64,000 nt of DNA, taken from Pyrus communis (Eukaryota; Streptophyta; Magnoliopsida; Rosales; Rosaceae). Below are positions 48,091-59,044 of the stretch, piece by piece. The notes below the pieces were generated by a model that ran no database searches, was not told the origin of the DNA, and worked only from the letters and a program-made list of their open reading frames with translations. The DNA is taken from contig NC_084806.1 in the NCBI RefSeq assembly GCF_963583255.1, positions 26,074,735-26,138,734 on the forward strand, in the 5' to 3' direction. A program made the translations under genes and the position numbers. Within the stretch, counting starts at the first letter, position 1. Every line of letters begins with the position of its first letter.

Positions 48091-48839
48091 ATAGGGAGCA
48101 AATAGTAAGAATTATCTTTGTACTTCTATTATTCCAGATAATGAAAAAAAGTAACATTGATGCACCGAGGACGTACTCTAATTACACTGACTGTTGAGAA
48201 ACTTCGTAAATATTGTGTCTTATTTCATTTTTTCCACTGCACACATACCGTCGTTTTCACAACAATAAGGTGAGAATGCATTATTGTATCATAAGTGTAT
48301 CATAATGATACACAAACGTGGTACCTTAATATTTTCTCTGAAAATATTCTAAACAAAAAGGAACAAAATATTCTAAACAAAAAGGAACCATTAGTACTTA
48401 ATTGCATCCTCCATAGGTGGAATACACGTCTCACTCTTTGCAAATGAAATATTTTTACAAATCAACTGTAAAAGTATCAAGGTACATATTAATAATGAAT
48501 CATAGATTTATTTAGTGTTTGAGATTGATTGATCAATCGCGGATCATAGAATGCCAAATTCTTGGTGTTTACTTTGAAGTTTTAGAGTTCACAAACGTGG
48601 TACCTTAATATTTTCTCTGAAAATATTCTAAACAAAAAGGAACCGTTAGTACTTAATTGCATCCTCCATAGGTGGAATACACATGTCTCACTCTTTGCAA
48701 ATGAAATTGTAAAAACGAAAAAATTCCTGAAATAAGAAACAAGAATACGTGCACAAAATATATTTTGTATTAATGATTTTGGGGTTACAATCTCTTTGTA
48801 ATTTGATCCTCTGATTCTATCTTTGTAGGGTATAGGTTT
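48091..48839. other. Spacer with a directly repeated segment of about 120 bp
   Basis: The block CACAAACGTGGTACCTTAAT through CTCTTTGCAAATGAAAT occurs at about 48311-48450 and again at about 48590-48711. The first copy has an internal 24-bp duplication (ATATTCTAAACAAAAAGGAAC). The block may be the U5-side LTR ends of two adjoining elements. No gene is present. Confidence 0.55.
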
Positions 48840-49525
48840 GTGGATGAGTTGTTGATCCAAATGGCCGTCGGGGCTTGATCTAAGGATGAACAGTTGATGA
48901 ATGGGTCTTCAAGGGGCGTTGGGCTTGATCTTGAAGAATGGGTGTATAGGTTTGCTGAGATTGTTGATCCAAAGGGCCGTCGGGGCTTGATCTAAGGATG
49001 AACAGTTGATGAATGGGTCTTCAATGGGCGTTGGGCTTGATCTTGAAGAATGGGTGTATGGGTTTGTTGATTCTTTTGTTAATCCAAAGGGTCGTTGGGG
49101 CTTGATCTTAGGATGAACAGATGATGAACGATGAACGTTTTCTTCAAGGGCCGTCAGGGCTTGATCTCGAAGGTTGAGGGAAGTTTCTTCAAGGGCCGTC
49201 GAGGCTTGATCTTGAAGGGAAATTTTATGAAGAACAAAGAGGGTTTTACTAATCTTTCGGGGTTTGCTTGAGAGCTTTTGGAGTTTCAAAGCTTCAAGGT
49301 TTTGGTGTGATGTAAATTCCTCTCTTTTCTCTTGATGGAGAAGGCTATTTATAGGCCAAGAGAGTGAATCACCACCATCCATTTTTTGGTGAAGTGAGTG
49401 GAGTTGGTAGGTGAAGTAAATGTGTAATGTAGGTGAAATGAATGTGTGATGTAAGTGAAATGAATAAATGTTGTAATTTTAATACATTGGTTAACATTTA
49501 TTTCACTGAAATTTCGGTGTCTACA
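48840..49525 (-). repeat. Gypsy 3' LTR with internal tandem units
   Basis: The upper border is TGTAGACACC on the - strand; the lower border is uncertain and may extend to about 48590. GGCCTATAAATAGCC near 49347 (- strand) is a good TATA box. Units of about 107 bp containing GGGCCGTCGGGGCTTGATC are repeated 2-3 times between 48840 and 49100. Confidence 0.75.
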
Positions 49526-49599
49526 AATGCCCCCACTTCAAGGCGCGTCGTATACACATGTTTGTCACGTGTAGAAGATGCGTTTTGAAGTCCCTTAAT

Positions 49600-50110
49600 G
49601 TAGATGTCAACCCAAGGGCCGTCGAGGCTTGATCTTGAATTGGGCTGGAAATTTCTTCAAGGGCCGTTGGGGCTTGAACTTGAATTCGACTTGAAGATTT
49701 TCTGGTTTCCTCCAATCGTTGATTTTCCACAGGCTTAATCTTGAACTGGGGTGGAGGGTTTTTTTTTGTCTCTTCCGAAGGTCTGAACTTACTCTTCTTA
49801 TCTGGAGTTGAATTTGATTCAAGGGTGGTGAACACTTGATTTTGAATCGGACTTGTGATTTCTTCAAGGGCCGTCGGGGCTTGAACTTGAATTCGACTGG
49901 AAGATTTTCTGGTTTCCTCCAATCATTGATTTTCCACAGGCTTAATCTTGAACTGGGCTGGAGGATTTTTTTTTGTCTCCTCCGAAGGTCTGAACTTACT
50001 CTTCTTATCTGGAGTTGAATTTGATTCAAGGATGGTGAACACTTGATTTTGAATCGGACTTGTGATTTCTTCAAGGGCCATCGAGGCTTGATCTTGAGTG
50101 AAAATAGGAC
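49600..50110. repeat. About 207-bp tandem repeat, 2.5 copies
   Basis: TTCTTCAAGGGCC recurs near 49653, 49861 and 50068 (spacing about 207 bp), followed by GGCTTGAACTTGAATTCGAC and TCCACAGGCTTAATCTTGAA. The GGGCCGTCG..GCTTGA core is shared with the LTR, so the array probably derives from LTR sequence. Confidence 0.85.
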
Positions 50111-50329
50111 CATAAGCGGTTTCAGGATTCAGACACATGGCAGGCAAGCACGAGGTGGAGGTGATGACCTGTTTCTTTGTTCAATATTTCCAATTCATAT
50201 TGAAAAGGGTTAGGGGATGAATCAGCATGTGCAGTTGTTGCGTTTGCTGACGATCCACAAGATTGATGTTTCATTGTCACTCGTCCTAGCTGTTCTCCAG
50301 GCGAATGTGGTATCTTCTCTGGAAGTGTT

Positions 50330-51480
50330 TCAACCATTGAAGATGACTACTCGAGAGCAACGCTAGGTAAGCAACCAGGGAATAGATTCCAGGCAGTCGG
50401 TTCCAAATCGGAAGACTGATTCCAAGTGCTGGCTGATTGCTCTCTTTCTCTTTGCCCTGCGAGTAAGAATAAGGACAAAGGAAAGGACATGGAGAAAGCA
50501 TGATATGAGATACTTTTTCTTTTTGAAGAAGTATTGACAATTTAACGGCGTCACGCGGCGAGGCTTTGCTCTTTGGCGACGGCTCCAGCGGAGGGTTGTT
50601 GAGGCTTCTCGAGCTCTTTGATTAGAACAATGATGTCGAGCTTGGATTTGACTTAAACTCCTCTGTTTAGATGGTTCTGCAGGGGAAGGCGTCGCGCTCC
50701 AGCAATTTGTTCCAGCTCCTTGTACCGCATTCTTCTCTGCTTGTTTCTTTTACATAGCCGAGGTGGTGCGCAACCCTTTGCCTTTAAATGGTCTTTCAGG
50801 GCATCACTTCTCAGCAATTCATCCATGCTTGGCAGCTTCAGTGTAAAGAGCCGACACTCCGTCACTTGTCCTGAAGTATACGCTGAGGGAATTCGAGACT
50901 CACCAACAGTTGAAGATGAGCACTCGAGAGCAACGCTAAGTAAGCAACCAGGCAAAGATTCTAGGCAATCAGTTCCAGATCGGAAGTTTGATTTTGGGTT
51001 CCGACTGATTCTTTCTTTCTCCTTGTCTTGGAGGCAAGAGCAAAGGCAAAGGAAAAGACAGGGAAAAAGCATGATATGAGATACCTTTGTTTTCGCCCTT
51101 GATGATATGAGATACTTTTGCTTTTGAAGAAGCAGCGAATGAATCAACACATATATTTGTTGCGCTTGTCTCCACATGCTTCGATCGACCATTTCCTCCT
51201 GCCTCATCTGTACTCCAGGCATCTGGTATTTTCTTTGGGGGTACATCAATAGTTGAAGATGAGTACTTGAGAGCAGGGCTGGATAAGCAACCAGGGAAGG
51301 GATTCCAGACAGTCGGCTCCAAACGGGAAGCTTGATTCCAAGTGCCGACTGATCTCTCTCTCTCTCTCTCTTTGTCTTTCAAGGAAGAACAAGAACAAAG
51401 GAAAGGACGGGGGAAATGCATGTTATGAGATACTCTTGCTTTCAACCCTAATGATATGGGATACGTTTACTCTCGAAGAC
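50330..51480. repeat. Three dispersed direct copies of an approximately 200-bp segment
   Basis: Copies begin near 50334, 50902 and 51252 with GTTGAAGATGAGCACTCGAG or close variants. They continue through AAGCAACCAGG, GGAAAGGACGG and GCATGATATGAGATAC. Related GATATGAGATAC tails also occur at about 51072-51118. Confidence 0.8.
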
Positions 51481-52010
51481 TTGGTTGAATGGGTGTTCTC
51501 AAGGGAAGAAGAAAACTGAGCATATTGAGAGGTTTGGTTGCAGCTACATTCTCGGTCGAGAAGAAGAGTCATGCGTTTTTGGATGTATGCTTTGCTATGA
51601 ATGTTGACATATATAGGGATTTTAATGGCAAGTAGTAGTGCGGGTGCGGCTTTGTCACCCACGCTTGTCGGCAAAAGTGTGGTGGTTGGGATAATGACCT
51701 TCACGCGTTTTCAATTTTGTCAGAGATCTTTGACAAAGTTGCATGCGTTATCTGAAAAGCTGAGATTGCGTCTGAACCTTCTTGATGAACTTTACACAGG
51801 AAAATCCGGCTTTTAAGATTTGAAGAGTGGCGTCTCTTCGATTTTTTTTTTTTTTTAATTGGTGGTTGTGTTGCCTCTCCTTTTATAGAGGTATCGATCA
51901 CATCCAACGTGCACACTTTGAAGATTACCTGCTTGTGAAAATCATCTCCGGTGTATTTTTTTTTTTTAGATTTTACTTCGTCCCACCCTTTTCTTTTAAC
52001 ATCTTTGGAA

Positions 52011-52628
52011 ATGGCTAACCCATCTAACATTTGCTTAGATTTGAGTCTCAGCGGTGATACAGGTGCATCGCGTCAGGGTAATATATGTTGCCCGTCTTTC
52101 TTATCTTCTAATGGCCCTCTTACAGGTGAAGACTCTGTGATGAAGGATGCAACAACAGCTACGGTAGTAGCTAGGAACCTCCTCACTCCTAGAGATAATA
52201 GGCTGCTTTCAAGACGGTCCGATGAGTTGGCCGTTCAAGAGTCCCTAGCTCTCAGTGTTCAATGTGCGAGCTCTGTGTCCAATATGGGCCAATGCCTACT
52301 TGCTCGATCCCGTCAAGTTGAATCATTGACGGCGGAGGTGGAAAATCTTAAACAAGAGATCAAACAGCTTAAGTGCGAGAATAGAGATTTGCACGTGCTT
52401 GCAAATAATTATTCGACGAGCATGAAGAGGAAGCTTGATCAGCTACAAGAATCTGAAGGTCGAATTCAAAGTGACCGTCAAAGGCTTGCGGCTTTCTTCC
52501 AGAGGCACCTTTTGCTTTCGTCATCTAGCGTTCAACCAAATATTGAGGCCTCGAATGATCTATCTTTGATGCCTCCCGCTCCTGGAGTTTTGCCAAGTAG
52601 TGGGGCTTCACGTGAGCAACCTTTGTGA
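52011..52628 (+). CDS. Antisense accessory ORF 1: 205-aa coiled-coil protein of unknown function
   Basis: The ATG at 52011 starts MANPSNICLDLSLSGDTG and the frame runs uninterrupted for 205 codons. Residues about 95-150 form a heptad-like coiled coil (VESLTAEVENLKQEIKQL, then CENRDLHVLANNY and MKRKLDQLQESEG). The ends are Ser/Pro-rich and probably disordered. No TM segment, signal peptide or catalytic motif is visible. TTTTATAGAGG near 51880 is a possible TATA box upstream. It lies between pol and the 3' LTR, on the strand opposite to pol, about 1.8 kb ahead of the PMD ORF in the same direction. Its intact frame contrasts with the decayed pol. I do not recognise a host family. Confidence 0.6.
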   Translation: MANPSNICLDLSLSGDTGASRQGNICCPSFLSSNGPLTGEDSVMKDATTATVVARNLLTPRDNRLLSRRSDELAVQESLALSVQCASSVSNMGQCLLARSRQVESLTAEVENLKQEIKQLKCENRDLHVLANNYSTSMKRKLDQLQESEGRIQSDRQRLAAFFQRHLLLSSSSVQPNIEASNDLSLMPPAPGVLPSSGASREQPL

Positions 52629-52787
52629 AAGCTCCATCTTTTTTTTTTTTTTTTTTTTTTTTTTGTACGCATTTGTAATTTCTCAGAGATTAATGGACAT
52701 GCTTTATTTTATTTAGTGTATTGTGCTAAATACAGATAAAACATATATAACACCAAGATGTGTTATTTCCCTTTATTTTTTTTTTTT

Positions 52788-53160
52788 AATCACACTTTTG
52801 CAAGTGGTGCCGTGCACCATCCTTCTCTTATTTTCTTCTTTGCAATAATTTTGTCGCCCTCCTTTTTTCTTTTTTCTTTTTTCAATCACACTTTTGCAAG
52901 TGGTGTCGTACACCATCCTTTCCTTATTTTCTTCTTTGCAATAATTCTGTTGCCCTTTTTTTTTCTTTTTTCTTTTTTTTTTCAATCACACTTTTGCAAG
53001 TGGTGCCGTGCACCATCCTTTCCTTATTTTCTTCTTTGCAATAATTATGTTGCCCTTTTTTTTTCTTTTTTTTCTTTTTTTTTTTCAATCACACTTTTGC
53101 AAGTGGTGCCGTGCACCATCCTTTCCTTATTTTCTTCTTTGCAATAATTTTGTCGCCACC
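52788..53160. repeat. Pyrimidine-rich tandem repeat of about 100 bp, four copies
   Basis: AATCACACTTTTGCAAGTGG recurs near 52788, 52884, 52984 and 53087. Spacing grows from 96 to 103 bp because the T/C tract in each unit lengthens. It follows ORF 1, so it may lie in its 3' region. Confidence 0.9.
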
Positions 53161-53340
53161 ACTTCTTTTTCCTCTTCCTTTTTGACTTGCTAACAATAGC
53201 TTGCAATTTCTTTTTGTGTGCGCGTACATTGTTCTGATGATAAGTATGACAGTCTGGCACCGCTGGGTCCTTGGCTGCACAGTCACTGCAACATTATTTG
53301 CACAGTCGTTGCACTTCATTCGCTTCTCTGGGTTCATGTG

Positions 53341-53377
<37 letters not shown>

Positions 53378-54392
53378 GGGATCGAATCGTCACCGCACAA
53401 CCATTGCACAGCCACTGCATTACCTGCCTTCTTGCATCCTGACTGCTCTGTCCTGCAACCCTGCGCTGTCGGTAACCGCACGCACTGCTTCCTTGCTACA
53501 CTGCGCTCTCCACGTCTGCTGCTCGTTGAACTGGGTGCTAGACCAAAAAGGGTGGTCGCGAGCGTAGGTTTGAACTGCCAAGGCGAGTTGCTCTCCACTT
53601 CTTCAACCTTTGCAGTTCTTTGTGTTATTTGTGGGAGTTCAGTTGCTGTGGATGGGAAGGAGAGGAAGCAATCACTTAGCAAGCTTCTTTGCATAACCTT
53701 TGCTCTGTAAGGTTTAATCCAGCTGAAGACGATTTTGATATATATATATATATATATATATATTGATTTTGACATGCACTTTCTGACATGCACTTATATA
53801 TATATATATTTGATTTTGACATGCACTTTTATATATACATATATAGAGGTGATTGTCTCATAGCTGTGTGTATAAAATATGTAATGTGTGTACCCCACTG
53901 ATGGATTTCCTTGTTGTGATGATACGATTCTTTTCCCCTTTTTTTTTTTTTTTTTTTTTGGGGGGAAGGCAGAGCATGATGCTAGGGCCCTCATGAAGTT
54001 TCCAAAGGTGTGGTAGCTGGTGGCAGAGTGGGCAGGATTGCGGGTGCACATATGCTTTTTTGCTGCCTAGTGTTTGTGCAAGAGACTGCAACGGGGTTCC
54101 GCTGTGTAGTGCCTTTTGACCACAGTTTTCCCTCGGTGGTGCGCTGCCGTGTGGTGCTGTGCAAGAGACTGCAGCGGGGCTTCGCTGTGTAATGCCTTTT
54201 GGTCACAGTTTTCCCTTGGTGGTGACGTCGCCATGCGGTGGAAAAAGCTGCTTGCTTAATCGCTGCGGGGTTGCGTAGTGCGTGACATTTTGGTTTTCTT
54301 TGCCACTGTAGCGTGTCTTGAATGAGCGTTTTGTGGCTGCCTTTTTTGTTGTGCTGCTCAAGTTTTGTGGTTGATTTTGCTTTGTTGCGGTC
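53161..54392. other. Spacer between the two antisense ORFs
   Basis: It holds TA microsatellites (about 53344-53374 and 53739-53762), T/G homopolymers near 53940-53965 and an 83-bp direct duplication containing TGTGCAAGAGACTGCA (near 54075 and 54158). No convincing coding frame was found. Confidence 0.5.
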
Positions 54393-57300
54393 ATGGTATT
54401 TTTCAAGTGTTTTATGAGCAACACCATCACCATTCTTGCGAAGGAAAGTGATCTGCAAGATAGGGGAACAACGCTGAAGATTTACACCCCATTGACTGGC
54501 CTTAAGGCGTTTGCTCTTCCTATAAAAGACAACTCCATGCATATTAAGTCGTGGTCTTCTAAAGTATCTTGGGAGGTGGCAGACTTTGTTCTATCAAATA
54601 CGGAGAAGAAGGCGTGCACACTGAGGATTCTTATCTTGAACCCTTCGCACCACGCTCGTGACAATCATTCAGCTTCGTTTAAGCTTCTTGGTGATCACAT
54701 CCGCAGCGGAGCTATGGCTTGGAATGATGCCTTGTCGACTACCGGAGAAGCCCTTTTTGCTGAGTCTTATTGGGAGTGGCTTGAAGATATCTTGGGCCGA
54801 TCTAAACATGTGCTTACTAGCGTGGGCCTTTACCATGTCGTGTACGCATCTTTGTTCAGTTATGATCTCCATCATTCCGTCCTTCATGCGTTCTTCGAGC
54901 ACTGGTGTTCAGCGACTAACATGCTTCATACAGCTCAAGGAGAGATGTCAATTTCACTTTGGGATCTCCACAAGATAGGGGGATTGCCAATCCAAGGTAA
55001 GTTTTATGACGAGGTCGTTCCTAGTGCGGAGGAACTTTCTCTCTGCAATAACCGAGGATTGCCTGCGAGTTGTCGCTATTTATTTTGGGCATATCACAAG
55101 TTTTCCCAAAATGCTCGAGGTAAATCAGGCGTGAAGATTTCTTCATGGATCCGCTTCTGGTATTGGGAGGACATAAGGTACAAGAAGTCCTTGAAGAAAA
55201 GAGGTTGCAACAAAACCACTAAGCCAAAGGGAGACCCATATCCGTCTGGTGCTATTGGTTCAGCTAGGCGTCGTTCCCCTGCTGAGTTGAGAGCGTTTGA
55301 GGACCTTGGCATAGCATCAGAGCATGTGGAAGAATCTTACCTAGCTGCTTTCTTAGCTTGTTGGCTTTGTAAGTTTGTTTTTCCAACCGGCGACGTCAAC
55401 TTTGTTCGCCCTGGGGTTTTCAAAGTTGCTAGCAAGATGGCTGCAGGTGAATCTTTCAGTCTTGCTATCCTGGTCTTGGCCAACATTTATAACGGCTTGA
55501 GTGTTGTTTCGAACTCGGCGAACACTAAAGATCATGTTGCGGTTCTTCCTTACCACTATGTGTATGGTCGGTTGGGTGAGTACTTCAGCACTCATTTTTT
55601 TTTCTTCAACTCTAGACAAGTCAGGGCCTTTCATGACGAAGTATTCTGGCGTGCTTTCTTCGAAGAGCCTCAATGATTCCCAGGTGCAAGCACTGTTTAG
55701 AAGCTGCGAAGGCTTAAAGATGGACCATCTGGCGAGAGTTAGCTCGGTGCGGCGAGGCATCATGGATGATTCGCATCTTCGCTTCTCGGACTTATCTTAC
55801 CTTATAAGTCTTCGCTCGGGGTATGTTTATTTGCGGCAAGAAGATCGATGCATTGTTCAGCCGTATAGTCCCCACCGTTTCAGTAGGCAATTTGGTTTTG
55901 TCCAAAATGTGCCAGGACAAGCTGAAGGAAAAAAACCAATTAGATTCCTTGCAAGCCGTGTATATGCATTGGGAGTCTTGTACCCGTGCATGTACAAATG
56001 CTTCTATCACCCTGCCGGCCAAAGACGAGTTCAAGAGTAGTCCAGTGACCCGTGCTTACGTAAGTTGGTGGTCAAAGGTACATTATGAGAATTTGGGGAT
56101 GGCAAGTGGTACCAATTCTTCTCATTCACGCCTTAATGTATCGAACGGGGGGTGTTCTGTGGTTCCTACACAACTGATATTTTTTGATTGCGCGAGTGCT
56201 GCTACTTTGCAAGATAAACCAGTGGTTTTAGTCCCTCAATGCCGACGCTTGTCTTCTCAACATTTGGATGTATCTTAAGAGGCCGGTGATGAAGTTGATT
56301 CGCATGAAGATGGACTTGTTTTGCGACAGCGTCAACAAGTTTTAAACAAGCGACGACTTGAAGGCGCTCAGGTCGATAACGATGTCAATTTTCATCATAA
56401 GAAGAAAGAAGTGTTTAGGCTCCCTCAACTCGATGGTAGTGTGTCGTTTGAGAAAGATGTATGCATTTTCTTCTCTCTTATGACTTCTTCTGCTTTCATT
56501 GTTCTAGCTTTTGTTTCTAACAGCTTTCTTTGTTCTCTTTAGGTTGGGATTTCTTGTTCTTTTGACTTGGCGACCACAGGTATTTACTCTTATATGAAGA
56601 TGCTATTTGGAGGCGACCTACCTACAGGCGGGGAGATAGGGGATCCACCTGGTACAGAGCTTGTCCCAAATCCGTCAAGTTTCCCAAGTTTGCCGTGTGT
56701 AGGTGGAGGTATGCAAGATCCCGTCATGCGTTTTATACCTTTACCAGCTAGCTCTGAGATCTCTTTAAGAGGGCCAAACCTTAGTGGTACTGAGCAGCTT
56801 ATTCATCGCATCAATCTTCGTGCGGCAATGGATATCAAGAGCCATATTGAGGAGAGGATTTCAAAATGCCCGCTGGAGGACCTTGTGTTGCTTAAAGAGG
56901 ATTTATCGAAGCTTATTTCTGCAATTGCCAATCTTAACGTTGATTCTTCATCCTTGAAGATCAAGATCGCTGAACTTATGGCCGCTTCAACTGAGTATTC
57001 TTCCTTACGTGTTATTTTCTCGAAGAAGTCGAGTCCAGATGTTAGAGCTCACCAGCTTGCAGCAATAGACTTGTCACTAACCCAAGTCCGGTCTTCTCAG
57101 CAAGCTGCTTCGGGAGATTATCAAGCCACAGAAACTTCTTTAGCTTCCGTCCAAGTACATCTAGATGCGTTGATACGAGAGCAAGAATAGTTGGGCATCG
57201 AAGCATCACGACTTGAAAGTGTTCTCGGGGAGCGGGGAGCTACACTTTTTCAATGCCAAAAGGAGATTTCACGCCTAGAACAAGAGAAATACATGGCTAT

Positions 57301-57403
57301 GGAGTTGCCCATCTTGTCTCTCACTGAGGTAGAGACTTTGAAGACTTTGGAAGGCTTGCTTGAAGATCGCCTCCGCAGTTTTAGGGACATAGTTTTCGAG
57401 TAG
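54393..57403 (+). pseudogene. Antisense accessory ORF 2: plant-mobile-domain (PMD) protein with C-terminal coiled coil, frameshifted
   Basis: From the ATG at 54393 (or 54414) a 427-codon frame carries the PMD hallmarks: SVGLYHVVYASLFSYD, then SISLWDLHKIGGLPIQG, and further on LAAFLACWLCKFVFP followed by GVFKVASKMAAGESFSLA and LPYHYVYGRLGEYF. It stops at 55676. The product continues in a second frame from about 55678 (SQVQALFRSCEGLK) and a third from about 55915 (QLDSLQAVYMHW) to a TAA at 56276-56278. It then runs on through a likely intron (56458-56542) into a coiled-coil tail (56543-57403) with a TAG at 57188-57190. Family knowledge: PMD proteins occur in host MAIN/MAIL genes and in plant transposons, where their role is unclear. 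This copy has at least two frameshifts and two stops. Confidence 0.75.
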
Positions 57404-57715
57404 TATCTTTTGCCTTCTATTTTGTAATCGAACTTTTTCCTTCAAAGAAATAAAGTGTTTGCATTCTCGAATTTGCTTTTTATTCTCCAAAGTGTTTGTG
57501 TTTTTGTTGATGATGTGATTGTACTTGAAGTTTTGAAGTTTCAAGTTGCCTACGCACCCTTAGTTGAGGAGGGATCAAGTCATGACGTAGTTCAAATGAG
57601 TGATGGTTTTTTTTTTTTTTTTTTTTTTTTTTGTTGGATTTCAATGGTGATTTTGGTGATGATTTTGCCGTACACAATTTATGCTCTTGCGGGCCAGGAG
57701 CGTGGCGCGTTTGCT
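57404..57715. other. Spacer between convergent PMD ORF and pol end
   Basis: A T tract (about 57607-57632) and short non-coding sequence separate the end of the + strand PMD ORF from the end of the - strand integrase; the two converge here. Confidence 0.5.
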
Positions 57716-59044
57716 TTAAGGGTAGTAGCGCTTCAAAAATCTGCCATTGATAGGGCCGATCTTCAAGCCGTCTTCTGCCATAATTAAGTAGGCCCCGTTG
57801 GTGTAGACCTCTTGTATTACATAGGGTCCATCCCACTTTGATGTGAACTTGCTTTTTGTCTTGTGATTTGTGATGTTAGGCCTACGCAATGCCAGCACGA
57901 GATCTCCGGCTTGGAAAAACCTTGGGCAGACTTTCTTGTTGAATGCCTTGGATAACCGTGCTTGGTAGCATTCCAAGTGTTGTTGAGCTTCGAGCCTTCT
58001 TTCATCCAGCGCTTCCAACTCTTGAAGGCGCAACTTTGCATTTTCTTCATCAGTCAAGTCTTCTTGTATAACCATCCTTAGTGAGGGGATTTGACTTTCG
58101 AGCGGTAGAACAGCTTCCACGCCATATACGAGAGAATAAGGCGTAGCTTGGGTGGGAGTCCTATGTGTAGTCATATATGCCCAAAGTGCTTCACTTATTC
58201 TTTCATGCCAGTCTCTCTTTGTTCGGCCGATTACCTTTTTCAGGAGGTTGCACAACGTCTTGTTGAATGTTTCCGCGAGGCCGTTGGCCGGAGCATGGTA
58301 CATAGAAGACTTGTGCTGCTTGAACTTGTATTTGTCGCAAAGCTCGTCCACGAGTCGGTTGGAGAACTGTTTTCCGTTGTCAGTGATAATGTAGCGAGGC
58401 ACACCATATCGGTGGATGATATGCTCCTTGATGAAACGAGCGACAATTTCTTTTTTGACTTCCCTTAAAGGTATGGTTTCAGCCCACTTGAAGAAGTAAT
58501 CTGTTGCAGCTAGGATGTAAGCTTCTCCTACAGATGACTTTGGCATAATTGGTCCTACAACATCCAATCCCCATGCGTCGAACAGCCATGAAGCAACTGT
58601 AGGGTGTAATGGTTCAGGCGGTTGATGTATGAAGTTGGCGTGGAATTGGCAGGCTTGGCACCTTTTGGCATGTTCCAGGCAGTCCTTCACCATGCTCGGC
58701 CAGTAGTAACCCATTCTTTTGAGCTGGAAATGTAGCTTTGGTCCAGACTGATGTGCCCCACACACACCTGAATGGGCTTCTTCCATGGCCTGATTGGCTT
58801 CTTCCTCACCTAGGCATCTCAGGAGCACTCCTTCAAAAGAGCGCCGGTAGAGTGTTCCTTTGTAGTAAAGGAAGCGGGGTGCTCGTCGACGTATTTCGGA
58901 ACAGTGTCTAAGATCATCTGGAAGTACTGAGATGAGCGGTTGTCTCCATTCTTCAGCATCGACTGGAAGTACTGAGATGACATTTGTATCATCCAGTGAC
59001 ATTTCATTAACGAGCGGAATCACCCATCTTTGGCAAACTGGCAC
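57716..59044 (-). CDS. Gypsy integrase (intact domain of a broken pol)
   Basis: The 442-codon frame contains the H-H-C-C zinc domain (HSGVCGAHQSG followed by CQACQFH), the catalytic Asp in WGLDVVGP, the second Asp in IITDNGKQF and the Glu in NGLAETFNKT, so the DDE triad is complete. The C-terminal part includes FQAGDLVLALRRP and KWDGPYVIQEV, and the frame ends RYYP and TAA. It lies one frame off the upstream pol because of a frameshift near 59050. Near the start, VISVLP is repeated, suggesting a small internal deletion or duplication. The domain integrates retroelement cDNA; this copy would need read-through of upstream breaks to be expressed. Confidence 0.9.
   Translation of the reverse strand: MPVCQRWVIPLVNEMSLDDTNVISVLPVDAEEWRQPLISVLPDDLRHCSEIRRRAPRFLYYKGTLYRRSFEGVLLRCLGEEEANQAMEEAHSGVCGAHQSGPKLHFQLKRMGYYWPSMVKDCLEHAKRCQACQFHANFIHQPPEPLHPTVASWLFDAWGLDVVGPIMPKSSVGEAYILAATDYFFKWAETIPLREVKKEIVARFIKEHIIHRYGVPRYIITDNGKQFSNRLVDELCDKYKFKQHKSSMYHAPANGLAETFNKTLCNLLKKVIGRTKRDWHERISEALWAYMTTHRTPTQATPYSLVYGVEAVLPLESQIPSLRMVIQEDLTDEENAKLRLQELEALDERRLEAQQHLECYQARLSKAFNKKVCPRFFQAGDLVLALRRPNITNHKTKSKFTSKWDGPYVIQEVYTNGAYLIMAEDGLKIGPINGRFLKRYYP

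Noticed and set aside
52758..53193. Phe-rich ORFs resembling membrane proteins
   Set aside because: Produced by the pyrimidine-rich 100-bp tandem repeat; residues mirror the repeat and not a protein family.
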